Of a stretch of 64,000 nucleotides of DNA, positions 52,801 to 61,367 are shown piece after piece. Below the pieces are notes generated by a model. It searched no databases and had not been told where the DNA came from. It saw only the letters and a program-made list of their open reading frames with translations. The stretch's first letter is position 1; every line of letters begins with the position of its first letter. This stretch comes from Streptomyces asoensis (GTDB lineage Bacteria; Actinomycetota; Actinomycetes; Streptomycetales; Streptomycetaceae). The stretch covers positions 310,001 through 374,000 of the forward strand of contig NZ_CP049838.1 in the NCBI RefSeq assembly GCF_013085465.1, in the 5' to 3' direction. Made by a program: the position numbers and the translations under genes.

Positions 52801-53321
52801 CGGAGGTCCGGGCGGGGCCGGTAGGTGCGGGAGCCGACCGTGCCGCCCTTGACGATGTACTCGCCGGCCCGGCCGCTCGGGAAGTGGTCGTCGTTGAACA
52901 GCCACACGCGCATGCCGGTGCGCTCCGCGGTACGCAGCACGTGCTCGACGATGTCGAACCAGTCCTCGCTGAAGAAGACGGGCCGCATGGCATCGTTGTC
53001 GAAGGAGAACAGGATCACCTCGTACATGCCCTTGTCCCGCAGGTCGGCCAGCTGCCGGTCGACGAGTTCCGCGGTGACGGGGCCGTTCCAGTACCAGTAG
53101 ACGGTGGGGCGGCTGTCCTTGGGCGGGTCGGTGAAGCGCCGGGTGGTGAAGGCGGCGGGGGCGGTGCCGGGTACCGAGTCCCCGGGCGCGGCGGCGGCCG
53201 GTACTGCGAGGCCGAGACCGGGCAGTCCCGTGGCGACGGCGGTGCCGACGCTCGCTGCGGCGACGAATCCGCGTCTGGACAGCGGGACTTCGGTGGCCCG
53301 GTCGGGGGTGATGTCGGACAT
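49899..53321 (-). CDS. GH106-like glycoside hydrolase, Tat-exported
   Basis: An 1140-aa protein beginning TEVPLSRRGFVAAASVGTAVA, a Tat signal peptide. After PPKDSRPTVYWYWNGPVTAE it follows the pattern of large alpha-L-rhamnosidase-like hydrolases: QLADLRDKGMYEVILFSFDN, then RVWLFNDDHFPSGRAGEYIV. A central concanavalin-like piece, a long barrel (~450-750), a glutamine-amidotransferase-like region with RSGGTVVAVGT, and a C-terminal GH2-type galactose-binding sandwich (VLLDLGDVRDVAGVTVNGKE) follow. Rhamnosidase activity is likely but not proven; residues matching GH106 catalytic acids were not assigned. Confidence 0.75.
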   Translation of the reverse strand: MSDITPDRATEVPLSRRGFVAAASVGTAVATGLPGLGLAVPAAAAPGDSVPGTAPAAFTTRRFTDPPKDSRPTVYWYWNGPVTAELVDRQLADLRDKGMYEVILFSFDNDAMRPVFFSEDWFDIVEHVLRTAERTGMRVWLFNDDHFPSGRAGEYIVKGGTVGSRTYRPRPDLRLKALWRSTTVVHGPARADLRRSTGVGVEAGRLVADAAVLDGATVLRGGEEWSDLTVTASAKADHTAAGLVVRASADALDGYAVAFDQTGVVTVQRLTRGSDPVQLLRSTRTDGFNKTRFHTLAVTVRGATVSVTLDGRDKGSVTDERHPAGGVGVRAVGDERGLWDSLAVIAADGTTLYSTTFDDAAAAGDFPERESLRVTAVAAAARPAGTTDGSDVVDLTARLTKDGNWQVPAGRWQIDLFGGVPLIDDTQGYSRSYVDLLDDEPVRLFLDIVPGEYHRRFRRYFGTVVPGFWDDEPFFASAEAHFKRLPWSPTLDKALRAVDVEPGVAYTAAFDDLGRTGRIARGRYWQAVSNRFAQYFRAQARWCEERNVALITNPLYDEAAPTKRIPTTGDLHKVNQWAQVPGGDIITAEYVAGQQTMLPRNPVSVAHQMGRERALMEMFGNMGWQVTPGFVHATVGAQAARGVNLTVLHALWTDEAVVYFPPPFGPRAPWWWSMRPLAEWIGRVMEAGRGTSAARTAILQPQRAAEQWTGTDRQGQIDGALADAAYALERAQVDFDLLHEGALTDDPDLLAHARVRSGRLAVGDARYDLVVLPVVPTLDAATVRALSDFVRSGGTVVAVGTLPADEADGNDRSLTRALNDLFGDGVPGSRTFGRGHAVRVADVAALGAAAQDAGAAVAVLEPAREAIRALRVTRGDDTAFLFNNESATAVATTAVLAAEGVPELWDPATGETTPAPVHRASRRGLHVPLTFEAYETRILVVRRNAAAPPHLTDASVDVLSVERHGRDLRATVEVSEPGTHRLTGTDSGRTYRGTVRVDDTLTPVPVTGDWTLTLERDGDTPVTGPLGSWTTTAPLFSGSGTYTTRIDVDRALLDGRRVLLDLGDVRDVAGVTVNGKELDPLLWAPFVTDVTGLLVPGGNRLAVRVSNTLSNERNKPLPSGLLGPVSLRFRRRVTAVLDRV

Positions 53322-53414
53322 GCGTGAGCTCCTGCGGGCTACGGCACACGGCCGTGACGGATCGGGAGAGGGAGGTTCGCGTGAGGGTGCTGCGGGTGCG
53401 AAGGGGTGACGTGC

Positions 53415-55991
53415 TCAGCCGGTCGCCAGCCGCGCCACGTCGGACGCGCCGAGTGCCCGGTTGTGCACCCGTAGATCGCGTACGGCACCGTGCAGATACG
53501 GATGGGTGCTGTTCTGCGAGCGCCCGAGAAAGCTGCGGGTGGTCCTGCCGAGCAGCAGCGGGCTCGCGACCATGGCCGGGTTGCGGCCCGCCTCGGCGCC
53601 GTCCAGGTAGAGCACGCCGGTGCCGCCGCCCAGGGTGAGCGCGATGTGCACCCAACGGCCCAGGGGCAGGGGGCCGGTCGCGTCGACGAAGTCCTCCCGC
53701 TCCATGCCGGCGATCTTCAGTGCGGCACGGGCGCGTCCCGCGCCGGTGGTGGCGGCCAGGAAGAGATAGGTGTCCTTGTGGTACCCGAAGTCGAAGACGC
53801 GGGCCGAGGCGGCGAGGGTGTCGACCCGGACCCGGACGCTGATCGTCACCTCGTCCAGTCCGCTCAACAGGCCGGCGGGCAGGGCGACATGGCCTCCGCT
53901 GCCGTTGAGGGAAACGGCAGGACCGGTGCCGTCGTCCTCCCAGGTGGCGCCCTGAGACGGGGCCGCGTCGGGGAAGGTGCCGGTGCGGTCGGCGGCGGCG
54001 CCCGTCCCCTCGTCGAACGGGTAGTGGGCGACGTCCCGGGCGCGGCCTCGGCGCGGAGTCACCGCCCAGTAGACGTTGTAGCGCTGGTGGTGCACCTCGT
54101 GGAACGGCCGCAGTGCCACGGACCGGCCGTCCGCGAGTGCGGTGAACCGGGTGGAGGTGCCGGTGACGGGGCGCAGCGACTGCGGGCTGATCGTCGGGAC
54201 AGTGGCGAGTTCGGTGTCGCCGTACTCGCCCGCCAGTACCAGAGGGCCGTATGACAGCGATGTCACCTGGGGGTTGTCGGGTGCCGGGGTCCACACTGCC
54301 CGGCGCGGGAGGGTCAGCTCGACCGTGTCCCCGGCGCGCCAGGAGCGTTCCACCGTGGCGTAGGCACCCGGGCGGACCCGCGTGGTGAACGGCTGTCCGT
54401 TGACCTTCAGCGCGGCGATGTGCCCCGTGTCGGCCACCCAGGCGGGGATCCGGATCCGCAGCGCGAAGCGCCCCCGCCCCGCGGTGACGGTGAGCCGTGT
54501 GTGTCCCTCCGACGGGTACCGCGTCTGCTGACGAATCGTCACTCCGCCCTGTCCCCAGTGGACTTCGGAGGGAATGAACAGGTTGACGTAGAGCGACGGC
54601 GACCTGTGGTCGCGGGAGCGGAAGTAGACCGAGTCGGCGAACTTGGTGTGGGTCTCCAAGCCGGTGCCGTGATCGCAGGAGAAGTTGTCGTAGTCGCCGC
54701 TGTAGCTGCCCGGGGCCGAACCGAGTCCGCCCTTGGGTTCACGCCGGGAAGCGGCCCACAGACCGGTGTAGTAGGTGACGAACCCGTGCGCCGATTCGGG
54801 GTCCTGCTCCGCCAGCATCTGGTTGTAGAGGGTCCACTCGTAGTGGTCCATGTACTCGGCGCGGTCGGGGCGGTGCAGGAAGAGGTGCCGCCCCAGTTTC
54901 AGCATGTTGTAGCTGTTGCAGTTCTCGCAGGTGACCTCGGAGAGCCTGCTGACGATCTCGTCGGGCGGTCCGAAGAGTTCCTGGTTGGAGTTCCCGCCGA
55001 CGGCGTACGAGTGGTGGCGTACGACGGTCGTCCAGAAGGTGTCCGCGATGTCCAGGTAGCGGGACTCCCCCGTGGCCTCGTAGGACGGGACCGTTCCGAC
55101 GATCTTGGCGATCTCGGTGTTGGCGTGGCGTCCGGCGAGTTCGTCGCGGCCGGCGGCGAGCGGGGCGTACAGCTCCTCGTGGTCGAAGCGGCGGGCGGTG
55201 CGCAGGTGCGCGGGATCGCCCGTCACCTGGTACAGCCGCGTCAGCACGTCGTTCATGCCGCCGAACTCGACCTTCAGCAGGTTCTGCATCCGCTCGTAGG
55301 ACAGCGGCGCGGTGCGGGCCTCGGCCCACGCGGCCATCTCCCGCAGCACCTCCAGAGCTTCACGGTTGCCGCTCAGCCGGTGCTGGTCGAGCAGACCCGC
55401 CATGATCTTGTGCAGGGTGTAGTAGGGCGCCCAGGGCTTCCCTCCCGCCTCCAACTGGTCGAAGACCGACTCGGGGAACGCCGAGAGGTAGCCCGGCGTG
55501 AAGCCGGCGGCCGGGGCCGCCCGCTGGCACTCGGCGAGCGCGGTGACCAGGGCCCGGCCCTTGTCCGCGTACGCGGAGTCACCGGTGGCGGCGTGCGCCT
55601 GGGCCAGGCCGCTGAGCAGATGGCCCGTGGTGTGGCCACGGAGCTGGACGTCGGGAGCCTCCCACCCGCCACAGGGCTCGGCCGTGGTGGGCAGGCCGAC
55701 GGTCCGGCGGAAGGTGTGCAGAAGCCGGTCGGCGTCCACGAAGAGCAGATAGGCGCAGGTGCGACGCATGTTGGCGAGGAAGGGGCTCTCCAGGAGCCGG
55801 ACCTCGGAGAGGTCGAAGGCGGCGAGGGAGGGGCCGGCACCGGCCCCTCCTGCGGCTTCGACCGGGCGGGGGGCCGCTTCGGCGGCGCGGGCCGCCGTGG
55901 ACGGGCCGACCGCCGTGACGGCCACCGCGGTCGTGGCGGTGAACAGCATCTGACGACGGGACGGGCCGGCGGTGTCGCGTGGTGCGGGCAA
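53415..55991 (-). CDS. GH127-type beta-L-arabinofuranosidase with LamG domain, Tat-exported
   Basis: An 858-aa protein; SRRQMLFTATTAVAV is a Tat signal. The (alpha/alpha)6 DUF1680 domain spans ~60-620 with AGLLDQHRLSGN, HANTEIAKIVG, ENCNSYNMLKL (E356/C358 zinc ligands by family analogy) and FSCDHGTGLE. C439 corresponds to the nucleophile cysteine of characterised GH127, but the next residue is Asp440 where the reference enzyme has a second cysteine. A C-terminal concanavalin/LamG domain (~690-858) probably binds glycan. First gene of the operon with GH106-like and GH78 genes; all three act outside the cell. Confidence 0.88.
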   Translation of the reverse strand: MPAPRDTAGPSRRQMLFTATTAVAVTAVGPSTAARAAEAAPRPVEAAGGAGAGPSLAAFDLSEVRLLESPFLANMRRTCAYLLFVDADRLLHTFRRTVGLPTTAEPCGGWEAPDVQLRGHTTGHLLSGLAQAHAATGDSAYADKGRALVTALAECQRAAPAAGFTPGYLSAFPESVFDQLEAGGKPWAPYYTLHKIMAGLLDQHRLSGNREALEVLREMAAWAEARTAPLSYERMQNLLKVEFGGMNDVLTRLYQVTGDPAHLRTARRFDHEELYAPLAAGRDELAGRHANTEIAKIVGTVPSYEATGESRYLDIADTFWTTVVRHHSYAVGGNSNQELFGPPDEIVSRLSEVTCENCNSYNMLKLGRHLFLHRPDRAEYMDHYEWTLYNQMLAEQDPESAHGFVTYYTGLWAASRREPKGGLGSAPGSYSGDYDNFSCDHGTGLETHTKFADSVYFRSRDHRSPSLYVNLFIPSEVHWGQGGVTIRQQTRYPSEGHTRLTVTAGRGRFALRIRIPAWVADTGHIAALKVNGQPFTTRVRPGAYATVERSWRAGDTVELTLPRRAVWTPAPDNPQVTSLSYGPLVLAGEYGDTELATVPTISPQSLRPVTGTSTRFTALADGRSVALRPFHEVHHQRYNVYWAVTPRRGRARDVAHYPFDEGTGAAADRTGTFPDAAPSQGATWEDDGTGPAVSLNGSGGHVALPAGLLSGLDEVTISVRVRVDTLAASARVFDFGYHKDTYLFLAATTGAGRARAALKIAGMEREDFVDATGPLPLGRWVHIALTLGGGTGVLYLDGAEAGRNPAMVASPLLLGRTTRSFLGRSQNSTHPYLHGAVRDLRVHNRALGASDVARLATG

Positions 55992-56082
55992 CGTGCGGGA
56001 CTCCCTTCAGCGGGACGCGGAAAGCACGAGACAGGCAACCGCCACTCCGCACCGACGGGCGAAGCGCTGCGCTGCGCTGAAT

Positions 56083-56095
56083 TGAATCGTTCTAC
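56083..56095. promoter_or_regulatory. LacI-type operator-like site near the GH127 start
   Basis: TTGAATCGTTCTA matches 11 of 13 positions of the better site at 56268-56280. It lies about 95 nt upstream of the GH127 start, in the likely promoter. Confidence 0.45.
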
Positions 56096-56264
56096 TGTGC
56101 AGGCGCAGACGCTAAGCTCGGCCATGACAAGCGTCAAGACTTCTCACAGGGATTGACCGAAGCCACTCAAGAGGAGGGGATGAACCCGCAGTTGGGAGGC
56201 GTACTTACGCATGCTGCGGAAAGTTTCCCGTGCACGCTGAATCACGCCTTCATCTTGAACAAGG

Positions 56265-56283
56265 GAATTGAAACGTTCAATTC
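56265..56283. promoter_or_regulatory. LacI-type palindrome upstream of the glycosidase operon
   Basis: GAATTGAA-ACG-TTCAATTC has 8-bp arms and the central AACGTT of LacI-family operators. No LacI gene is in the window, so the regulator would act in trans. Confidence 0.6.
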
Positions 56284-56390
56284 GCTTGGATCGCGCGAGG
56301 GTTGAGGAGCGGCATGCGGGGACTCGCCCGCGTTCGGGTCAGCCGCCCTCGCGGGGCGCGACGGCATCTGCATCGGCGGAGGCCGAGGGG

Positions 56391-57167
56391 TCAGTCGCGG
56401 AGCACGTCGACGTCACCGTTGACCGTCGTCAGCGTCATCGCCGGGCCCTGGCGGTCGTCGCTCCTGGGCACGCCCACCGTGGCCCGGCCGTTGTCCGTAC
56501 CGGCCGTGATCAGATACGCGGGGGCGTCGTGCGGAACGGTGACGCCGACCGAGCCGTTGGTGGTGGCGGCGGTGACACCCGACGGCGCGGTGGCGCACGC
56601 GAGGATCACGTCGCCGTTGGTGGTCGCCGCGTCCAGCCGACCCGCGAGGAGTGCCGTCGCGCGCACCGAGCCGTTGCGGGTGGCCAGCCGTACCGGTGCG
56701 TCGTCCTTCCCGGAACGTGTCACCGTCACATCGCCGTTGACGGTCGTGACGTCCAGCGCCGCGACGAGTCCCGCCACGTCCACGCCCGCGTTGCGGGCAC
56801 TGACCGTGACACTCATGCCGCCCGGGACCTTGACATAGGGCATTCGGGGGCACGCTTGCTCGCCCCGCTCCCGCTCCCGCTCCCGGTCCGTGCAGGACAG
56901 GTCCAGGGTCCAGGTGTCGCCGTCATGCGACCAGTCGCCGTCGGCGCGATCGTCCACGGTGACACGACGGCCGTCGGTGGGGCGCAGCAGCAGCCCGTTG
57001 TCGGTGGTGATGACGAGGTGGGTCCCGGATCGGGCGAGGGCGGGCGGTCCCGCCGCGGCCGATCCACCAGCTCCCTCGTGTTCCTGGTCACCGCATGACA
57101 CGGCGAAGGGGAGGACCGTCAGCGCAACGGTCGCAAGCAGCACGCGCCTTGCCGGCTTCGCCTTCAT
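56391..57167 (-). CDS. Lipoprotein with DUF4097-like beta-helix repeats
   Basis: A 258-aa protein taken from the ATG at 57167 (in-frame starts at 57200 and 57257 exist). KAKPARRVLLATVALTVLPFAVSC is a lipoprotein signal with lipobox AVSC. After a linker rich in Gly/Ala the sequence has regularly spaced NGDV / NGSV turns (TTVNGDVTV, TRNGSVRA, TTNGDVIL, TTNGSVGV), the pattern of DUF4097 putative adhesin proteins. It is anchored at the outer membrane face; function unknown. It ends about 400 nt before the GH127 start and is probably not part of that operon. Confidence 0.82.
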   Translation of the reverse strand: MKAKPARRVLLATVALTVLPFAVSCGDQEHEGAGGSAAAGPPALARSGTHLVITTDNGLLLRPTDGRRVTVDDRADGDWSHDGDTWTLDLSCTDRERERERGEQACPRMPYVKVPGGMSVTVSARNAGVDVAGLVAALDVTTVNGDVTVTRSGKDDAPVRLATRNGSVRATALLAGRLDAATTNGDVILACATAPSGVTAATTNGSVGVTVPHDAPAYLITAGTDNGRATVGVPRSDDRQGPAMTLTTVNGDVDVLRD

Positions 57168-57378
57168 GCCCGTCCGGGTGCCCCGAGTCGGCACCGTCAT
57201 GACCGCGACACACCTCATGCCCCGCGCCCGGTCGCCGAGGCCGTGCCCGTCGGCCACGGCACGTCGGTGGCCGCCCCCTGAGAGACGGCCACCGAGTGGG
57301 GCTCGGATGGAGCCTGGTCAGCCGGTGATCACCTCGTCCTTCGCGAGACTCCGCGTCCGGGACGTGACCGTGCGTGGA

Positions 57379-59931
57379 TCACGGGAACGAGGTCACCTTC
57401 GACGGCACGGTGTCCGTCCCCGAGGTCGGGGCGCCGGTGTCGTTGATGACATGGGCGTACTGGCCCTTGCCTCCCAGGGAGATCACCTGGAGGTTGTGCA
57501 TCCTGACGCCCGCCTTGACCGGGACCTGGAAGCCGTGGCGCTGCACGATCGAGGGATCGGAGGTGTAGTTGCAGTAGCTGCCCAGACCCCACGCCTCGTG
57601 CTCGGCCACCGTGTCGGCGACCTTGTAGGACGCCCATCCGACGATGCCGTCGTGCGTGATGGCGGCGGCGTTCGGGGCGTCGTACGCCTTCTCGTTCTGG
57701 AAGAAGATCGTGCGCCCCCTCTCACCGCTCCATACGACGTCGTACTTGTTGAAGTGCTCCACGAACAGGCCGGTGGCCAGGACGTCGTCGCCGTTGACCC
57801 GCAGTCCGTAGTCGGCCCGGTTGGTCTCCCAGCCGACGCCTTCGCCGTGGTCGGCACGCCAGATCCAGGTGTGATCGATGACGACGTCGTCGCTGTTGAC
57901 CACGACGGAGTCCGTCGCCAGGCCAGGGCCTGCGCCGCCGATACGGATGAACACGTCCTGCATGGTGGTCGGGTTGGCGGAGTGGTCCGCGGCCGCTCCG
58001 GCGGGACCGATCTGGAGCAGGGTGTCGGACCGGGTGGCGCCGGCGTCGATGAGGAATCCGGCCAGCCGGACGCCGTCGACGTCCGCGACGTGCAGAGCGT
58101 CGATGCCCCCGTCGGGCACGATGGTCGCCAGGCCCAGCCCGAGCACCACGGTGTCGGCACGGGTGACGTTGATCGTCCGGTCGAGGTGGTAGACGCCGGG
58201 CGTGAACAGCAGGTTCAGGCCCTGGGCCAGTGCGGTGTTGATGGTGGCGGCCGTCGCGCCGGGTTTGACGACGTAGAACTGGCTGAGCGGGAGCGAGGTC
58301 CCGGCGTTGGCTGGCCAGGACACGCCACGCGCGTTGGTGCGCTTGGCGGGGACGAAGACCTTGTAGTCGTCGCCGTCGAGGTAGAGGAACGGCTTCTCGC
58401 GGGAGATCGGGGTGGTGTCCAGCGTGGTGTAGGGGCCGGTGTCGAAGTTGGTCGCCGGGGCGCCCTGGACGCCGGTGAACGTCATGTTCCACACGCCGTT
58501 GGTCCAGCCGCCCACGGAGCTGTCACGCGTGTACCACTGCTGCTGGGAGTAGGGGCCGACCGTGCCGTCGATCTTGGAGTCGGCGATGTAGCCGCCGGAG
58601 GCCCATCCGTAGCCGTTGGGGGCGAGGTTGAGGCCGCCCTTGACGTGAATGCGGCGGAACGGAGCGGCCTGGGCGACGGCCCAGCGGTCGGTGCCGTTGG
58701 ACGGTGTGATCGCCAGGTTCTCCGCCGAACGCCAGAAGTTCTGCGTGGCGTTGCCGTTGAACCAGCCCGCGTCCACGGTGATGTCGCCGTTGATCTGGGT
58801 GTCGTCGGGGTTCAATCCGAGGCCGGAGATGGAGGTGTAGAAGCCGAGTTGGGCGTTGATGCCGTTGTAGGTTCCCGGCTTGAGCAGGAACTGGTAGCGC
58901 CCGGAGCCGAACTGCGCGGACTCCTGCTGGGCGAAGACCTGGTCGAACTTCTGCTGGAGGTCGGGCGTGGAGGGGTCGACGACGATCACGTTCGGGCCGA
59001 GGTCTCCGCCGCCCTGGACCGGGCCTCCGGTGCCGCCGGCCGTGGTGTGGACGGCGACCTCCCAGAGCGAGTAGCCGTAACCCGTCCCGCGAGCCGTCCC
59101 GAGGACGCGGACATAGCGGCCCGTGCCGCTGACGTCGTAGGAGGCGCGGCCGCCGGTCGCGCCGGTGACGGTCTTGAGGGTGTTCCAGTTCTGGCCGTCG
59201 GCGGAGGCCTGGATCTGGAAGTCCTTGCCGTACGCGGCTTCCCAGTTCAGGTCGATCTGGCAGATGTCCTGGGACGAGCCCAGGTCGACGCGCAGCCACT
59301 GCGGGTCCGCGGCCCGGCTGGACCAGCGGGTGGAGTCGTTGCCGTCGAACGCGGCGGACGCGGGGGTGCCGGCGTTCTCCGTCGAGGACGCCGAAGCGGT
59401 CTTGCCCCGCGCCGAGTCGGCGGTAGAGCAGCTACCGGGCTGAGACGTTCCGCCGGTGGTGCCGAACACCTGGAACTCCCAGACGGAGTAGCCCCATTGC
59501 GTCGCACGGTGGACGCCCTGGAGACGTACGTAGCGGCCTCGACCGGAGATGGCGAGCGTGTCGGTGCCGCCGTCTCCGCCGGTGACCGTGCGCAGGTCGG
59601 TCCAGGTGCTGCCGTCGGACGAGGACTGGATCTTGTAGTCCTTGCCGTAGGCCGCCTCCCAGTTGACGACGACCTGGCTGATCGTGGCGCCGGTTCCCAG
59701 GTCGACTTGGAGCCACTGGTCGTCGGTGGCGGCCGAGGACCACCGGGTGCCGGTGTCGCCGTCGACCGCGTAGGCCGCGGGCGTGCCCGCGTTCTCGTTC
59801 GAGGATGCCGTTGCCGTTCTGCCCTGGGACAGGTTGGCGTCGGCGGCCGCAGCAGCCGGTGGCCGGATGGTGGGCAGGGTGATCAGCGCTGCCGTGGCGG
59901 CGAGCGCGACACCCAGGGATCTGAGTCTCAT
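57379..59931 (-). CDS. Secreted double-discoidin (CBM32-like) beta-helix protein
   Basis: An 850-aa secreted protein; the ATG at 59931 starts LRSLGVALAATAALITL...AAAAA, a Sec signal. Two F5/8-type discoidin domains follow (~45-170 and ~185-320), each with NAGTPA...GxxxTRWSS and WEAAYGKD, so one is a duplicate of the other. The C-terminal ~500 residues form a right-handed parallel beta-helix of the GH55/pectate-lyase type (PGTYNGINAQLGFYTSISGLG, PGVYHLDRTINV, HVADVDGVRLAGFLID, NSDDVVIDHTWIWRADHG). Such proteins are often labelled coagulation factor 5/8 domain proteins. A glycan hydrolase or lyase role is likely. Confidence 0.85.
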   Translation of the reverse strand: MRLRSLGVALAATAALITLPTIRPPAAAAADANLSQGRTATASSNENAGTPAAYAVDGDTGTRWSSAATDDQWLQVDLGTGATISQVVVNWEAAYGKDYKIQSSSDGSTWTDLRTVTGGDGGTDTLAISGRGRYVRLQGVHRATQWGYSVWEFQVFGTTGGTSQPGSCSTADSARGKTASASSTENAGTPASAAFDGNDSTRWSSRAADPQWLRVDLGSSQDICQIDLNWEAAYGKDFQIQASADGQNWNTLKTVTGATGGRASYDVSGTGRYVRVLGTARGTGYGYSLWEVAVHTTAGGTGGPVQGGGDLGPNVIVVDPSTPDLQQKFDQVFAQQESAQFGSGRYQFLLKPGTYNGINAQLGFYTSISGLGLNPDDTQINGDITVDAGWFNGNATQNFWRSAENLAITPSNGTDRWAVAQAAPFRRIHVKGGLNLAPNGYGWASGGYIADSKIDGTVGPYSQQQWYTRDSSVGGWTNGVWNMTFTGVQGAPATNFDTGPYTTLDTTPISREKPFLYLDGDDYKVFVPAKRTNARGVSWPANAGTSLPLSQFYVVKPGATAATINTALAQGLNLLFTPGVYHLDRTINVTRADTVVLGLGLATIVPDGGIDALHVADVDGVRLAGFLIDAGATRSDTLLQIGPAGAAADHSANPTTMQDVFIRIGGAGPGLATDSVVVNSDDVVIDHTWIWRADHGEGVGWETNRADYGLRVNGDDVLATGLFVEHFNKYDVVWSGERGRTIFFQNEKAYDAPNAAAITHDGIVGWASYKVADTVAEHEAWGLGSYCNYTSDPSIVQRHGFQVPVKAGVRMHNLQVISLGGKGQYAHVINDTGAPTSGTDTVPSKVTSFP

Positions 59932-60410
59932 GAAGGTCCCTGCGGGTGCGTCGGGAAAGGACACGAGGGCGCCGGCAGCAGACGCGGCGGTACGCCAAGG
60001 TCACTGCTGCGACGCTTAGTTCACGTCTTGATTTAACTGATGAGTTCCAAGTCTCGGCAAGCCTTCGAAAGTTGAAATCTTTCCGGACTTACTTTCGCCG
60101 CATCCCTTGACACGTTGACGACACGCCCTCGACACTCCTCGGCGAAAGCGCCCTTCCCTCCCCGCCGGGCGCCCCATGACGCTCTCTCCGTTCAAGTGTC
60201 GACATCGCCCACCGGCATGCCCGCGACGCGAGCGCGCTCTCACGTCAGCCGCCGCTGTGCCCCCACGCGCGCCGAACCGGGTTCAGGAGACCCCGCATGC
60301 GGAGTTCCGCCGCCGCACCCACCCGCGGGCCATCGTCCGCAGCCGTACGCTCCCGTGCGGCAGTCTGCCGCCACGAAGCCGCGCGTTCCAGCATGGAAGG
60401 CAAGACAGCG
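59932..60410. other. Promoter region of the discoidin protein gene
   Basis: About 480 nt. It contains an inverted repeat GAAAG-TTGAAAT-CTTTC (60067-60083), similar in style to LacI-type CAZyme operators of Streptomyces, roughly 140 nt upstream of the discoidin gene. No gene is supported. Confidence 0.5.
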
Positions 60411-61280
60411 TCACAGCTGTGCGGCCGTGCGGATCAGCCCGGCGAGGGCGAGGGAGCGGCTGTGCGCGGGCCAGGCGATGTGGGTGACGACGGGGGGTGC
60501 ATCGGTCAGGGGGACGGCGGTGTGCTCGGCCCATAGCCAGGCGCGAGCGGAGTCGGGGAAGACGGCCACGGTGCGTCCGAGGGCGATCAGCTGGGCCAGC
60601 TGCGTCTGGTTGTGGATCTCGGGGCCCGGGCCGGGAGGGTACGTGCCGTGGCGGGGCCAGCGGGCGAGCGGAAGATCGGGGACGTCGCTGACGTCGGCCA
60701 GGGACAGAGTCCTGCGCGCGGCGAGGGGGTGCCCGGCGGGCAGGATGGCGATCTGCCCCTCGGTCATCAGTTCCTCGCTGTCGAACCCGGCGAGGGAGTT
60801 GAACGGCGCGTGCATGAGCGCCACATCGGCGCGGCCATCGCGCAGCATTCCTTCCTGCTCGCACATGCCGCACGGCAGCACCTCGATCTCGGCGGCATCG
60901 GGCTCGGCGGCGTAGGCGTCGAGAAGCTTCTGTAGCAGCTCGTGAGACGCGGCGGCCTTCACCGCCAGCACCAGGCGATTGCGGGAGCCGCCCGCACGGT
61001 CGGCGCCACCGGCGCGACGGGCGCGGCGAGCGGCGGCGGTGGTCACATCGAGGGCTGCGCGCCCCTCGTGCAGCAGCACCTCTCCGGCGCCGGTCAGGGA
61101 GACGCCGCGGCGATTACGTTCCAGCAGGGAGACGCCGAGGCGCCGCTCGAGCTGCTGGATCGCCCGGGACAGCGGCGGTTGGGCCATGCCGAGGCGCTCG
61201 GCGGCGCGGCCGAAGTGCAGTTCCTCGGCGACGGCTACGAAGTACCTCAACTCGCGGGTCTCCAAGGTGTCCACGGCCAC
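60411..61280 (-). CDS. LysR-family transcriptional regulator
   Basis: A 289-aa protein with GTG start (a second GTG 6 nt on is possible). The winged HTH is LRYFVAVAEELHFGRAAERLGMAQPPLSRAIQQLERRLGVSLLERN, a textbook LysR start. The C-terminal periplasmic-binding-like domain begins at NRLVLAVKAAASHELL and senses a small molecule. It is divergent from the SDR gene, with an ATACC-N5-GGTAT site between them. The regulator probably controls that SDR and itself. Confidence 0.92.
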   Translation of the reverse strand: MAVDTLETRELRYFVAVAEELHFGRAAERLGMAQPPLSRAIQQLERRLGVSLLERNRRGVSLTGAGEVLLHEGRAALDVTTAAARRARRAGGADRAGGSRNRLVLAVKAAASHELLQKLLDAYAAEPDAAEIEVLPCGMCEQEGMLRDGRADVALMHAPFNSLAGFDSEELMTEGQIAILPAGHPLAARRTLSLADVSDVPDLPLARWPRHGTYPPGPGPEIHNQTQLAQLIALGRTVAVFPDSARAWLWAEHTAVPLTDAPPVVTHIAWPAHSRSLALAGLIRTAAQL

Positions 61281-61294
61281 AACGTACCCCAGTG

Positions 61295-61309
61295 ATACCT
61301 ACCGGGTAT
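61295..61309. promoter_or_regulatory. LysR-type binding site
   Basis: ATACC-TACCG-GGTAT fits the T-N11-A LysR consensus as an interrupted palindrome. It lies 15 nt upstream of the LysR start and 59 nt upstream of the SDR start. Confidence 0.65.
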
Positions 61310-61367
61310 GACAGGACACCGTATCGGTGTTGGATGCACCGCTCGTCCGCGAGCGAACATCAACGGC

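Larger units (their letters stand above)
55992..56390. other. Promoter region of the glycosidase operon
   Basis: About 400 nt between the GH127 start and the lipoprotein gene's end. It contains two LacI-type operator-like sites, listed separately. No gene. Confidence 0.6.

Noticed and set aside
56890..60036. 1048-codon plus-strand frame
   Set aside because: Antisense of the discoidin beta-helix gene; glycine/valine/arginine-rich without motifs.
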